Below, piece after piece: positions 13,101 through 22,924 of a stretch of 64,000 nucleotides of DNA (position 1 is the first letter of the stretch; each line of letters opens with the position of its first letter). Source of the DNA: Cercospora beticola (lineage: Eukaryota; Ascomycota; Dothideomycetes; Mycosphaerellales; Mycosphaerellaceae). A program made the position numbers and the translations under genes. The DNA is taken from the NCBI RefSeq assembly GCF_033473495.1, contig NC_088935.1, positions 5,332,001 through 5,396,000 of the forward strand, written 5' to 3'. A model generated the notes under the pieces. The model saw only the letters and a list, made by a program, of their open reading frames with translations, did not search any database and had not been told where the DNA came from.

Positions 13101-13261
13101 AGTCCAACGCGCAAGCACCTTCGAATCTGATAGAGCTTTCTCCTACGTCACCGAATGATGTAGACAGCTTTAGTAAACGGTACCCGAGCTTGAGTGGGAT
13201 CGAAATGGTGGAAACGGAAATTGGAGGCGAGAGGAAAATGATGCGCGTTAAGGAGATTTAG
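10145..13261 (+). CDS. Ark1/Prk1-type serine/threonine protein kinase
   Basis: Protein kinase of the NAK/Ark family, which regulates endocytosis and the actin cytoskeleton at cortical patches. It has 1038 residues in one uninterrupted exon. The kinase domain spans about residues 20-300: Gly-rich loop SEGGFAHVY, lysine in AVLK (54), catalytic loop HRDLKVEN (153-160), DFGS (177-180), then YRSPEMID and DIWALGVLLYKLCY. The remaining 700 residues are disordered, rich in Pro, Ser, Arg and Gln, with SRP-type repeats, charged helices near residues 770-810 (EEEELPPEVRRELERR) and PPPQPPRP-type runs that could bind SH3 domains. The start at MSSQPPGTFLPN matches the usual short N-terminus of the family. 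Yeast relatives are ARK1, PRK1 and AKL1, and I cannot say which is the orthologue. Confidence 0.95.
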   Translation: MSSQPPGTFLPNTKVTVGSHKVYIEKYLSEGGFAHVYVVRIPRDNNKHEIAVLKRVAVPDKEHLANMRTEVETMKKLKGHKHIVTYIDSHASQLPGGGYEVFLLMEYCKGGGLIDFMNTRLQHRLTEPEILKIFGDCAEGLACMHYLKPPLLHRDLKVENVLISRSPSGTPVYKLCDFGSTAPPRPAARTAEEGRLIEEDVQKHTTMQYRSPEMIDVWRKQPIDEKADIWALGVLLYKLCYYTTPFEAVGQMAILNASFKFPAHPQFSERLKKLISSMLKEDPKNRPNIYQVLKEVCSMRGVPVPVQDIYANRTQSEVRRNEALPSPDAVSNAAVGLSKAAPQVQVQQLPDITPMRRGRPTAPAQQGPAAVASTASAAARPAQGDPFAALDSKNYDERAGAVDELSKRFPSLDEFAIAHDGGKFAFPPTSPPTTTSSARPAQNNLSERVTNALADEVFGAKEKPAQSKTQAARPATSATNTRRPSPVRTSNKPPTSDLRSPPLQHPMPMRNISPYKSTAVGTSPPPTAMKKMPDVNSRPIWRVPESSRPASQPRASEDAQAVAASLKPSLPPTQRPALLEVHRSKSQTATVQADHAHSSRPSLEGGRPSSQDLAQANDISRTKSLSNRSRPSSMYVSSNMDFLKEQEQQRKRPSLEIRRHSRQPSQTREPETEEAVINDDMDYLRNTEQSEKSSKGHHKKKSSLGQIGSNAKNMFAGRFGDAFKRFESSEKQGPMTPEAREREQEPVLLSPITGSEATPSRHSDHEEEEELPPEVRRELERRRLIEEENRVAAAAEEYRSRVAAQPSGAPAPTRASTIQQRVQSLLDDGRQSPAPRRTAEGYGRYTESDPPPQPPRPAQVQQPLQSGFKPPIISQKPTGVNPNTSNNPYPKTRQQLPEVPTPSYTPPPASAPAEQAPLQRVVSRPNAPPKPKALRTGGPVQWPPPQSPEQEKTPPSKPSGLAALLAKDLEGVPDYPPAGSSAPQLQSNAQAPSNLIELSPTSPNDVDSFSKRYPSLSGIEMVETEIGGERKMMRVKEI

Positions 13262-14221
13262 AGGGGCTCTTGGCATGCGTATCAATAGATGACTTGGGAT
13301 ATAAAGCGGGGGAAGACAGCTATATGGTATGAGGAAGTGCTTGGTGGATTAGCACGAAGCTCTGATTGGGCAAACATCTACTCTGTTCCTGTCCTCGTTT
13401 TCTCCTCTTCGCACGTGATGTTTCGCTCAGCGAAGATGCTAACTGCCATTAGCTGCCGCATTTCGAAGACCAATAACATCGGACAAGAAGTTTCTCTGCA
13501 GAGAAGCTCATGCGGCTAACACTGAGCAGGGCACAGGATGTTTTCGCTCACCGAGACAGACAAGCTGAACAGAGGATCTGCTCCATTGCGACTCAAGGAA
13601 GAATCTTGGCATTCACGCATCAGATCTCTTTCGATCCATGCATGAAGCAGACGACTGCCGAACAATGCTCTTCGGACCTTCCCTTCTTCTGGAATATCAC
13701 TAATCATAGACTTTTGTCCGTGTGGTTGGCTGATGCTAGTCGGCAACTAGAGGGTGCTCATGCATATGTCCTTCGTGATAAAGTCTAAATTGATGTAGGG
13801 CATAGGGCCCGATTCTATGAGCCCTACTGAGACGAAGGACCTAGGGATAAAGTGGGTAGCATGAGTAGGGGTGGAGGAGATGGTTTGGCTCGTAGCATGG
13901 CTCATATTGGTGGTGTCAGTGGGCGGAAGCTGAGCTTCAGGGGTCTACATGCTTTTTGATCTTCGGCGAACGTTCGCTGATTCCTCACTCCAAGATGCAG
14001 AGAGTATTTTCGGGCTCGTTTGGTGCTGAAGAAGACCGCAGATGCCAACACGGGCCCATGTAAAACTATCCCTGATAACGTTTCCAGCCGTACTGGCTCC
14101 ACTTCACCTTTCGGTTTCGAGGTTGGCTTCTGCGTACAGGTTGAGTCTCCAACAGCCACGCAACAAGCTATCTGACTCTTCAATGCAACCGTGGGTAGCC
14201 CAACTACTTCTGAAGTTACGG
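13262..14221. other. intergenic between convergent genes
   Basis: 3' flanks of the kinase gene and of the HET-NACHT-ankyrin gene. A short GC palindrome-like stretch lies near 13799-13820. Frames of 76-92 codons have no features. Confidence 0.4.
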
Positions 14222-17200
14222 TTAGTTCGTTGGCGCTATGTAATCGAAATTGCTCATCGAGCGTTCCTCTACACCATTCGACGCAGACGAGTCTTGCTTT
14301 GCCGATTTGGTATTTCGCAACGCTTCGAAGAGAATTTCGTTCAATGACGGCGTTGTCCGCACCAACGGCATCAACTTGGAGTGATCCGGTGGGGCAGCTT
14401 CCAGAGCTTCGCGAAGCCATTGGGCAGGAATGAGCCCACCAAGGCTCAGGAGAAGCTGTACATTCATCATGTGGTCTGATCGAGAAACTTCAACGAGACA
14501 TCTTTGATAATTGCCTCGGGCACCGCGACTCATCAGCAGATGCACTACTGCGACGTTGTCCAGAGATGATGTACACGCAGTTTGGAGAGAATTCTTTGGT
14601 CCGCTGTCGTTGTTTATGTTCGCGCCACGATCTAGCAGTAATTTCACGACCTCGTAAATGCCTCGCGAACAAGCAGCGTGAAGAGCCGTTCCGCCGTCTT
14701 CGTTATAGGCGTTGACGTCTGCACCTCGATCTAGTAGCAATTTTACGGTCTTGTAACTGCCACTCGAACAAGCAGCATGAAGAGCCAGACCGTCGTCTTT
14801 ACAGTAGGCGTTGACATCCGCACCTCGATCGAGCAGTAAGACTATCGCGTCCCTATGGCCTGAGCTGGCGGCAATGGAGAGAGCATGTTGCCATAACCAA
14901 TCCTGCGGAGCCGTAGCGTTCCCACAGTCGCCACGTTCGAGCAGCAGTTTTACAATGGCAGTGTTGCCTCGCTTAGAGGCAGCCCAAAGTGCACACCCAA
15001 CTTCTTCGTCGCCGTACGCATCTGCACCTCGATCTAGTAGTGTCTGCACGACATCTCTGTGTCCCAAGTCAGAAGCCACGTGGAGAGCAGTCGTGTGGGA
15101 TTTACGGCTTATGGCATTGATATTTGCACCTGCATCCAGCAGTGCGTGCACGACTCTTGTGTGGCCGCCGGAAGCTGCAAAATGAAGAGCGGGCTGAAAT
15201 TCTGCACTTGTGGCGTTCACATCTGCGCATCTTTCGAGAAGCAGATGTACAGTGTCTGTCTGGCCAGTAGCAGAAGCAGCTTGCAGAGCACTTCCATAGG
15301 GCGGACTTCGGCCTGTGATGTCAGCGCCGCTGTCGAGCAGTAGTCTAACTATGGCTGTGTTCCTCAGGGCCGAAGCGATTTGGAGCGAATAGCATTTTGG
15401 TCGGCAGTTGGAGTTAACGTTAACGCCGTGATCGATAAGTAGCTGAACAACCTGCAGATGGCCCTTGATAATGGCCAGTTGCAGGGCGCGGATAGTGTAG
15501 TCCTCCCAGGGGTTCATGTCGCGACATCCACGGTCACGTAAACGAAGGCCTGCAAGCAGCGTGCCCTTCAATTCTTTGGTAACAGAACGACCGTACGACG
15601 CAGGAAAGTCATAATATATAATCTTCCTGGTAGATAAATCTCTCCCGCTGAGATCGTGACAATGGCCGAGGATGCGTTGTACGACTGCAGTTTGATCTTG
15701 GCACACGGCGGCGATCAAAGCATCGCCGGCGTGGAACCAGGGGACATTTTCAAGCAAGTACTCCAGTACTTGCAGTCTGCCAATGTATGAAGACATAGTA
15801 ATAGCATGTTTCCCGCGAATACCGGTCCAGCGGTCGCCCAGCAGAATACTGCTCGGAGCATTTACTCGGGTAAGATTTTCGGCGAGTGCCCAGTTACCGC
15901 GCTCCGAAGCCCAGACCAAGACTCCCCGATGGATGTCATCAAAATCATACTTGTGGTCCATTTTGCCGAATCCGGGATCCCGGGCTATATCCTCCACCGA
16001 GGCCACTGGAAGATCGCCCAGCAAGACCGCCAGGGCATCTCGATGGCCATGGACGAAGGCGACAAGGACGGCATACTGATACTCTTCGCGTTGGAGCTGG
16101 TGCCATATATCATATCCTTTCTCTATGGCAATTGCGATAAGCCGTACTAGGTTGCGCTCGGCTGCTAGATATAGTATAGTCACGTTAGATGTGTGCGGAT
16201 ATGCTGATCCAGGGATCATAGAGTCTCCGTCCGCGAGCCACTGGGGCCAGGCAAAGTCGATGTAATGCTCATTGGGATACATATCGAAGAGCCGGTCTTG
16301 CGCCACCTCGTCAGCAGCTTCATTCGCATGGTACAATATGTTGATGCTGGCATAGCGCAGGAAAGGATATTGGTCAAGACCATGGTCACCCCTGACAGCG
16401 GACGTGTCTGCTGCAAGATAATTCAAACAACAATTCTTCAGCTTCTCGTGGCTATGAGTTCGCGCCTGATCACGGGAAATCGATAGTAGATCCGCAAGAT
16501 GCCCGTCTCTGAGGAAGAAATCTCGGACAGATTCATGAATGAATTGTACGGTAGCCTCCTCCATGCGCCATGGAAGAATTGGTGGCACAACCTCTGCAAG
16601 GCCCTTGGAGGAAGTCTGGACATATCGCTTGATCTGGTCTATCGTGACGCTCTCGCGGTCCCAAGGCTCTGGTTGCCATACGGCGCCGCCCGATGAGTGG
16701 TTCTGCATCCCGGAATCCATTGCGAAATAGAACTCGTCAATTCGAAGGGGCCTCTGAGCAAATAGGATCCATTGAATGCAGAGGTGGAACTCTTCCATCT
16801 CGTCCTTGTCTCGTACCAAAGTCTCCAGGAACAGGGCACTGAGTCCGCTAGGAATCTCGTCCAACTTTGATTTTATGTAGCGCATGCGACCTCGACGAAT
16901 CTCTTTATTGAGAATATCGACGACCAGCACGGTCCATAGAAAGACTCCGTTTGATTTTCTTCGCACTTCTTCACAGATCTTATGCACTAGAGTGCCTTCT
17001 CCCTTCATCTGTAGCCGCTGCCCAATGTAAATGTTCAAGTCGTTCATGTGTCCGGTTTCCTGGTCCAAGTTTAGGCGAACGCCGTTACGTATTGTAATGC
17101 TTGGGTAGTGGCGACTAGCGAAACATATTGAGAGCATACCACCGCCTAACGAGACATCATCCTCAATCTCTTCCATGTGTTCGACCATGTCTTTGATTTC

Positions 17201-18536
17201 TTGCTCGTCACACTCGTCGAGGGCGTCAATGAAAAATTTGAGGGTGCGTGGCCCCATTCTTTGTATAATCCTAGACAGAAGGTGTTTCAAAGAGTGTAAG
17301 GTCCATTCAGTGGGAGATCTCTTGCCGTCGAGGGCATTCTGCAGCTTGGGGAAGGCACTCAAAAGCTCGAATGCCAATGCTTGATACAGTCCATTCGTCG
17401 TTCTCTCGAGTGTGTTGCCTCGAGCATTGAAGAAGAAGCCGAATACAAACTCGTGTTCAGATTTCGCCTTGTCGGCCTTTGAATATATAAACTTCATCAG
17501 GGTTGACTTGCCAGCGCCCGGTTTGCCCACTATCCAAAATGCCCCACAATCGCTGTGGCTCCATTTGGCATATTCCGGATGCTCCAGAATCCACTCGCAG
17601 GTACTCTTGTGGGCATCCTTTAGAATGGCTTGACGTGCGCCCAGCTCCTGAAAGCGCAGGGAGTCCAGCACGGTTTGACGATGCTTGCTCAACGTCTCAT
17701 TGACATTCTGATCAGCAGTGCTCGAATCCTTCGCAAGGCATCGCAGCTTCTGGCGGATCGCAGTTTTGAGTCTCTCAAACGCGTGACCTCCCTCGCCGTA
17801 GATGGGTGGAATATACACTTCAAAAAGTCCCAGCAGACAATAAGCTTTATCTTCTATCCTTTTGGTCTTTCGTGATGCTGCCCAACGGAACCTTTCGTCC
17901 ATAGAGAAATTAGAGATCGGTGCTCCCCCGAGGGCGGGTAGTGGTATACCAGTTCTTTTGTGTATCAAATTTGACAACGTGGTCTTGTCCCCGAGCATGT
18001 ATCAGTCTCTGGACCAGAACTCCACAACTTTAGGAGCGAGCAGTTCTTGCAAAGTCCCTACACATCGAAAAGGTTAGTGGATATATCCATTTCCCCCACT
18101 TCGGGTAAGCATTACAGCCACGAGTAAACCATCGGCACTGCTGAAAGGTAGCCTCCCAGCTGTATAAAGTTGGTGGGTGACTATCGCCTTGCATCATTGC
18201 CACGTCGGACAGGTATACATAGCATTTTCGCGAGTTCCGGTACCAGCGAAACATGCAGTTGAGGGACTCGCTGAGTTCTGCTGAACTGGTTTTGTCGATG
18301 CAGCAGGAGTCCACCCAGAAGTGCCTCAAATCATCCTTCTGGGCTTGCTCGCCGCAGAACATGATCTTATCGCGCCCAGGTTTGTTCTTGCCCCGGCCAT
18401 TGATCACATCATTGTACGTGACTTCGTCCTCGTCGGCGTACCAGGTATGGGATAGGATAGCATACGGTGGACATTTATCTTCGTCGTATGTTCCCAGCGA
18501 AAGCTCGCCATACTCGTCCAAGCTCAGGAGATGCAT
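14222..18536 (-). pseudogene. HET-NACHT-ankyrin (NLR-like) gene with in-frame stop
   Basis: Fungal NLR-type protein of the vegetative-incompatibility class. Exon 1 is 18536-18116. A 58-base intron (18115-18058, with a CTAAC branch site and GTGTAG acceptor) joins it to a second exon running to 14222. Exon 1 encodes the front of a HET domain: AILSHTWY, FWVDSCCIDKTSSAELSE, MFRWYRNSRKCYVYLSD and CRWFTRGW. The second exon continues TLQELLAP but meets TGA at 18004-18002, where the family has Trp in the SRDW motif. The frame then stays open for 1258 codons: rest of HET (AYCLLGLF, PIYGEG), NACHT with Walker A GKPGAGKST and Walker B FFIDALDECDE, then about ten ankyrin repeats and a short tail. Either the allele is broken, or a separate NACHT-ankyrin protein starts at the ATG at 17998. 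The HET start may be 18539. Confidence 0.8.
14630..14835 (-). repeat. near-identical adjacent ankyrin units
   Basis: Two neighbouring 99-base units in the ankyrin region are far more alike at the DNA level than the other units. Both encode LLLDRGADVNAY and LHAACS. This fits recent unit duplication or conversion within the array. Confidence 0.75.
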
Positions 18537-18539
18537 CAT

Positions 18540-19153
18540 CGCTCGATCCCATCCGGATTTCGACGTGGCGGAAGTAGGTAGAGTGGAGCCGGAGGAGCAA
18601 ATGAAGAGGTGGGGTGAGTTGTTCGGACAAGGCTGAGATGCGCCACACCCGAACACGCGAGCGGCAAGCCGAGCTGCAAGGATCGCCGAGGAATCAGCTG
18701 TGTAGCTTCAGCCTTGCCGCAACTTGTAGCTGCTTCACTGCTCTGGGACATACTGTACAACCAAGAGCAGGATCTCCCTAGATGCACGCGCCCGGTCAAC
18801 AGCACGTGGTGAAGTGGATGTCCGTATGTTTGCCACCAAGTCATTGGCCATGTCCAGAGTGCTTGGTCATGGCGGCGTCACTCCTATGTTGAATCGGTAT
18901 GCGTTTCGTCGAAAGGCTGATGACGACGCCTTTGCACTGGATAGTCTTGTGAAGTATCGAGCTGTTGGGAAGTATGAGGGCAGCTGCGGGCGACCTCTAT
19001 CAACGGGTGAAGTGAAGCGCGCCGCTAGTTGCAGCGGCCGCGCAGTACAGGCAGGGACATTGCCTTCCTTCCTTCCACGCACTGACAGCATCAACCTCGA
19101 CCACATGCGAAAGTCGACAACGCGTCCACGTCAGCAACGTGCCAGCTGCCGCC
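18540..19153. other. divergent intergenic region
   Basis: Shared upstream region of the minus-strand HET-NACHT gene and the plus-strand Zn-cluster gene, about 0.6 kb. Frames here are short and without features. Confidence 0.4.
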
Positions 19154-20638
19154 ATGAACGGCTTCATTGCCGCCGCTCCACCAGGCCGGTATATGACAAT
19201 CGGCGAAGTCAAATCCATCGGAGCCGGCCAGAGCTGCTCTCTATGCAACGAGAAGCGAGTCGCGGGTGACGTGAGTCTTTCACACTTGCTTGCCCATGGT
19301 CCACACTCCAGCCTGACCGTCTAGCAATAGTGCGACATGTCCCAGGGCAGATGTTCCAACTGCGTTTACCATGGTACACCGCATTCGCAGTGCAAGCCAA
19401 GCACCAAGGCTTTCGAGTACCACCTCTACGATCAGGCATACAATGCTCCGGATTCGAAGCTGCGTCAACCGAAGGCTAGAAAGCAACCGAACCTGCCGCC
19501 ACCAGGTTATGGCTTGCTGCCGAATGGCCCAGCTCCGTTGCTACCACCAGAGCTGGTGCATGACCCCTTCAGATATCTTGCAGTGCCTCCGAATTACGAG
19601 GATAACAGCACGGAGATGTCGGACGCCCCGGTGCCATACGGTATTGCCCACTCTACTGGCATGACGCCTCCTCCAAATGCTCCAGGCAACCCGAATTTCG
19701 ACTTCAGCTTCGGCTACCCATCGCCGGCACCGATACCTGCGACAGTTCGTTCGCGTTACACGCCCGGCTCTTACAGCATGCCCGGTCCATATAGCACGCC
19801 CACGTCGTACTACACCCACGACTCCTCCTACAGGACTGGTCCTTCTTACATGGGCGGTCCTTCGTATGCCCCGGGTCCTTCATATGTGCCGGGCGCTTCC
19901 TACACGCCCTATGCGCCAGGTTCATCATACACGCCAGATCCTTGCTATGCGCCTGGTCCTTCATACGGGAGTGGTCGTGGATACTCAAGAGGTCGCGGAT
20001 ACTCAAGAGGCCGTGGATATGGAAATGGTCGTGGATATGTGAGGGGATCATCTTACCCGAATGCTCCATCGTACAGGCCCGGTCGCGCTGGCTATGGAAA
20101 TGGCATTCCCGGTTCTTACGGTCCACCACACCCGATCCACGGCCCATACTATGGCAATAGACATGGCGGTTACATCTACCAGCCGCCCTCAATGCCAGGC
20201 CACTACACTCAGCCATACTTGGCAGCCCAGACTGTGCATCACCAGTGGTATGAGGCCGAGCAGGACACTGAAGATGGCGATTCCTCCACAACCTCTTCTT
20301 CATCGCCCTCATCGCCGACGACAGAAGAAGCAACGTCATCAAGCTCTTCTGAGGAGGAGCAGACTCCCGTCCGCTCCAACAAGAGGACGATGAAGGATTC
20401 CACCGCGCCTGACAGTTCCAAGGCTCAGTGGGTACAGTCTTCAGCACCGCAACAAGAAACCTCTGCTGGCGATGGGCGACCTTCAGCTCGTTCCCGCCCA
20501 CTGAAGCGCCGACTGTCTCAGATGGACCCCGGAGCTGAGATGGAGAAGGAAGACAAGCCGTCCAGGGTCAGAGTCAAGAAGGAGGAGCCATCTCAGGATG
20601 CAGACGTTGAGATCAAGAAGGAGGAGCTGTATGAGTAG
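19154..20638 (+). CDS. GY-rich protein with Zn2Cys6-like cysteine cluster
   Basis: Two exons, 19154-19270 and 19331-20638, separated by a 60-base intron (GTGAGT ... CAATAG), give 474 residues. The splice brings together six cysteines: CSLC, then CD eight residues on, then CSNC and a final C, with spacing C-x2-C-x8-C-x6-C-x2-C-x8-C. This is close to a fungal Zn(II)2Cys6 DNA-binding cluster but lacks its usual run of Lys and Arg. The middle is a low-complexity array of PSY, GSSYTP and GRGY units. Towards the C-terminus are a Ser/Glu-rich patch and two sites of the form hydrophobic-K-x-E (VKKE, IKKE) that suit SUMO attachment. It may be a regulator or an RNA-associated protein. The GRGY repeats would also fit nucleic-acid binding or phase separation. 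No clear family is recognised. Confidence 0.8.
19780..20075 (+). repeat. coding tandem repeats (PSY / GRGYSR units)
   Basis: Short, imperfect in-frame repeats of 15-24 bases encode GPSY, GSSYTP and then RGYSRG units. The GRGYSR units near 19977-20015 are almost identical in DNA. Such arrays often vary in copy number between strains. Confidence 0.8.
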
Positions 20639-21884
20639 ACGACATACAGGTGTCGAAGGGGCCGGCCGTTCTCGAGACGATTCGTTTGGAAGATTAGCCT
20701 CGAATCAGAGTTGCACTACTCTCAGTGTAGGTAGTTCTGGTGTTGGCTCGAAACCATCGTGTCTGCCGTCTTTCTGTCTCATTCCTTTTCGCTATGCTTG
20801 TTTATGGTCTTTTGCCTTCGGTATTGCTTGAGGTATTACTTGCGTTACGCGGTTCCTCATACTGGGGTTCTGTTCCCGCGATTCGTCGTACGCGTCCATT
20901 CTTGAGAGCAGGTGTATCTCACGGTGGCCACAGAATAGCTTGGAACAGTGTTGTGCAATGCAGAAGGCTGAAATGGCCAACTCAAGCAGGCCTGATGTCG
21001 GCTACGGGTATGTTCCTGGCCTGACCTGTCTGCGAACCGAGGAGCAACAAGCACATACCTCCTACGAGACACACTCCGCAGCGCATGCCAGCATACGCTG
21101 AAGCTAAGCAACGCTCATTCTGCCACCAATACCCTCGCCCTTCTTCGCTCGCATGATAGTTCTTCCTGGAGGCTTCCGAGCAATTTCTTCCAAGACATAT
21201 CGCATGCCGAGACATGCACCCGACTGCTCAAGAGTCGGGCGAAGACGGAGGTGTATGGCACGACAGGTTGTGGTAAGATCTCTATCTGGCTTGTGCACGG
21301 ATCGGAAAGCAGCGGTTCTTGGTTAAGCGGGCATGCGGGGTCCGACAACGAGACACTCACGATTGTGGGATAGATTCTTGACTTGGAATGCATGAGTTGA
21401 AGGGATATGCTCCAATGCGTATGTCATATGTGCTGATGATTCTTGTTTTAACTATCCTTCATTCATGCAAATATGTGCTTCGGTGATATGTGTTTTGGCA
21501 GTGACGGGAATAAGCGAGGTGAGTTGCGGAGACATAGAGTTGGGGTAGGTACCTCCGTAGCACAGGTAGCTCTCGGCACTCCCATGACGATGAGAATGAG
21601 CTAGTAGGAAGCTGGCTGTGCATGTGCCATGGCATTGCGTTACGTACCGAGAGACGCACTGGTAGGTCCTGTCTCTCGTGCTGAATCTTTCTTCTCAAAT
21701 TTGTTGTTTGCTCTCGGACGAAGATACGTTGATTGCTATTGCCTCGCTTGATAATCTGGAGTATACAAGAGCACGCGAGCAGGAAGGCGGTGTTCGTCCA
21801 CAGAGGACATACCCGAGCACGCGACCAGATTGCCGGAAAGAGTGAAGACAGAGCGAAAGAATACGAAGAACAAAACCAGAAAAG
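20639..21884. other. intergenic, 1.2 kb
   Basis: No gene supported. Minus-strand frames of 60-94 codons show no domain. The final 150 bases form the promoter of the next gene. Confidence 0.4.
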
Positions 21885-22491
21885 ATGTCTTCCGACTCAA
21901 TAGCTCTCTTCCGCAAAGGTCTTGGACCAGACCTCAATGAGCTCGCAGAAAAGCACTACCAACACGAGTAAGATACCTCCTCCCGAAGCTCCCACCAAAC
22001 CTACTCAACACCGAACCTAACATCCTTCTCCCTCAAGCCTCACCTCCTCCGACCGCGAAGCAATCAAATCCGCCGCCTCCACCGTATCCCTCTACACCTC
22101 CATCGGCTCAGCCATAGGCCTAACCCTCTCCCTCGCCCTAGCCTACCGCATCCGCTCCTCCCGCGCTCGCCTCTTCCGCGCCTTCAAAACCACCGAAAAG
22201 CCAACCCACGTCCGCTTCGCTGATGGACGAGAAGAGACTCTACCAGATCTCACACCTCTCGTAAAACCCAGCCGATTAGGCGATTTCGCGACGTTCGGGT
22301 TCCTTGGGCTTGGTGGGATTTTTCTTGGAGGTGAGACGGGACTTTTGACGGGGAGTCTGAGTGCGAAGGGGAAGCTGTTGAAGGATGAGGAGAGGAGGGA
22401 GAGGATTCAGAATGCGATGAAGGCGTTTCGGGTTGAGGCGTTGAGGAAGCAGGCGGATGAGTTGGAGGGGAGGAGGGGGTTGTGGATTTGA
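21885..22491 (+). CDS. small two-helix membrane protein, fungal hypothetical
   Basis: Two exons, 21885-21967 and 22038-22491, give 178 residues. The intron starts GTAAGA and ends CTCAAG after a CTAAC branch site. The protein starts MSSDSIALFRKGLGPDL. It carries a first hydrophobic helix (YTSIGSAIGLTLSLALAY) followed by a basic Arg-rich stretch. A second, Gly-rich helix (FATFGFLGLGGIFLGGETG) follows, with a charged C-terminal helix ending GRRGLWI. The two-helix, Gly-rich make-up would fit a mitochondrial or ER membrane protein. I do not recognise a named family. The second exon holds almost no ATG, so a simple start-to-stop search misses the gene. It converges with the minus-strand gene that follows. 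Confidence 0.78.
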
Positions 22492-22924
22492 GTGCTAGCA
22501 GAGTACGCAGAGCAGAAACCAGATAAGAAAGCGTGGGGAAAGCCATGTGCAGTCTACTGATGGACTTGGGACGGGGGAGTCGGCAGTGTTGGCGCATGCA
22601 CGGAAGAACGTGTGAAAGCAGGGTTCGTTCTTCGGGATTGATCTCCACCTCAATACATGTGAAGGCCAAACACACCACTCACAGAATTGTTGGTACTGAT
22701 CGAACACAAATAGCATCATAGCGTGGAGCATGGAGTTTTATACCTTAATGTGCAGGCACCGGATTTGTATTTCTTCGCGTCCGACACAACCCGTCAAGAA
22801 AGTCTAGCTCATACATTTCAACAATCTCTGGGGCACATCATAGTAACAGCACACGACGGTAATCTCGACGCGAACATCCAAGTATCCAGTGAATCCGACA
22901 GTCCAAGTCGAATATCTACTCCGG

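Noticed and set aside
20857..21111. 84-codon minus frame ending WTRTTNRGNRTPV
   Set aside because: No domain, no upstream exon and no conserved neighbour. Chance frame.
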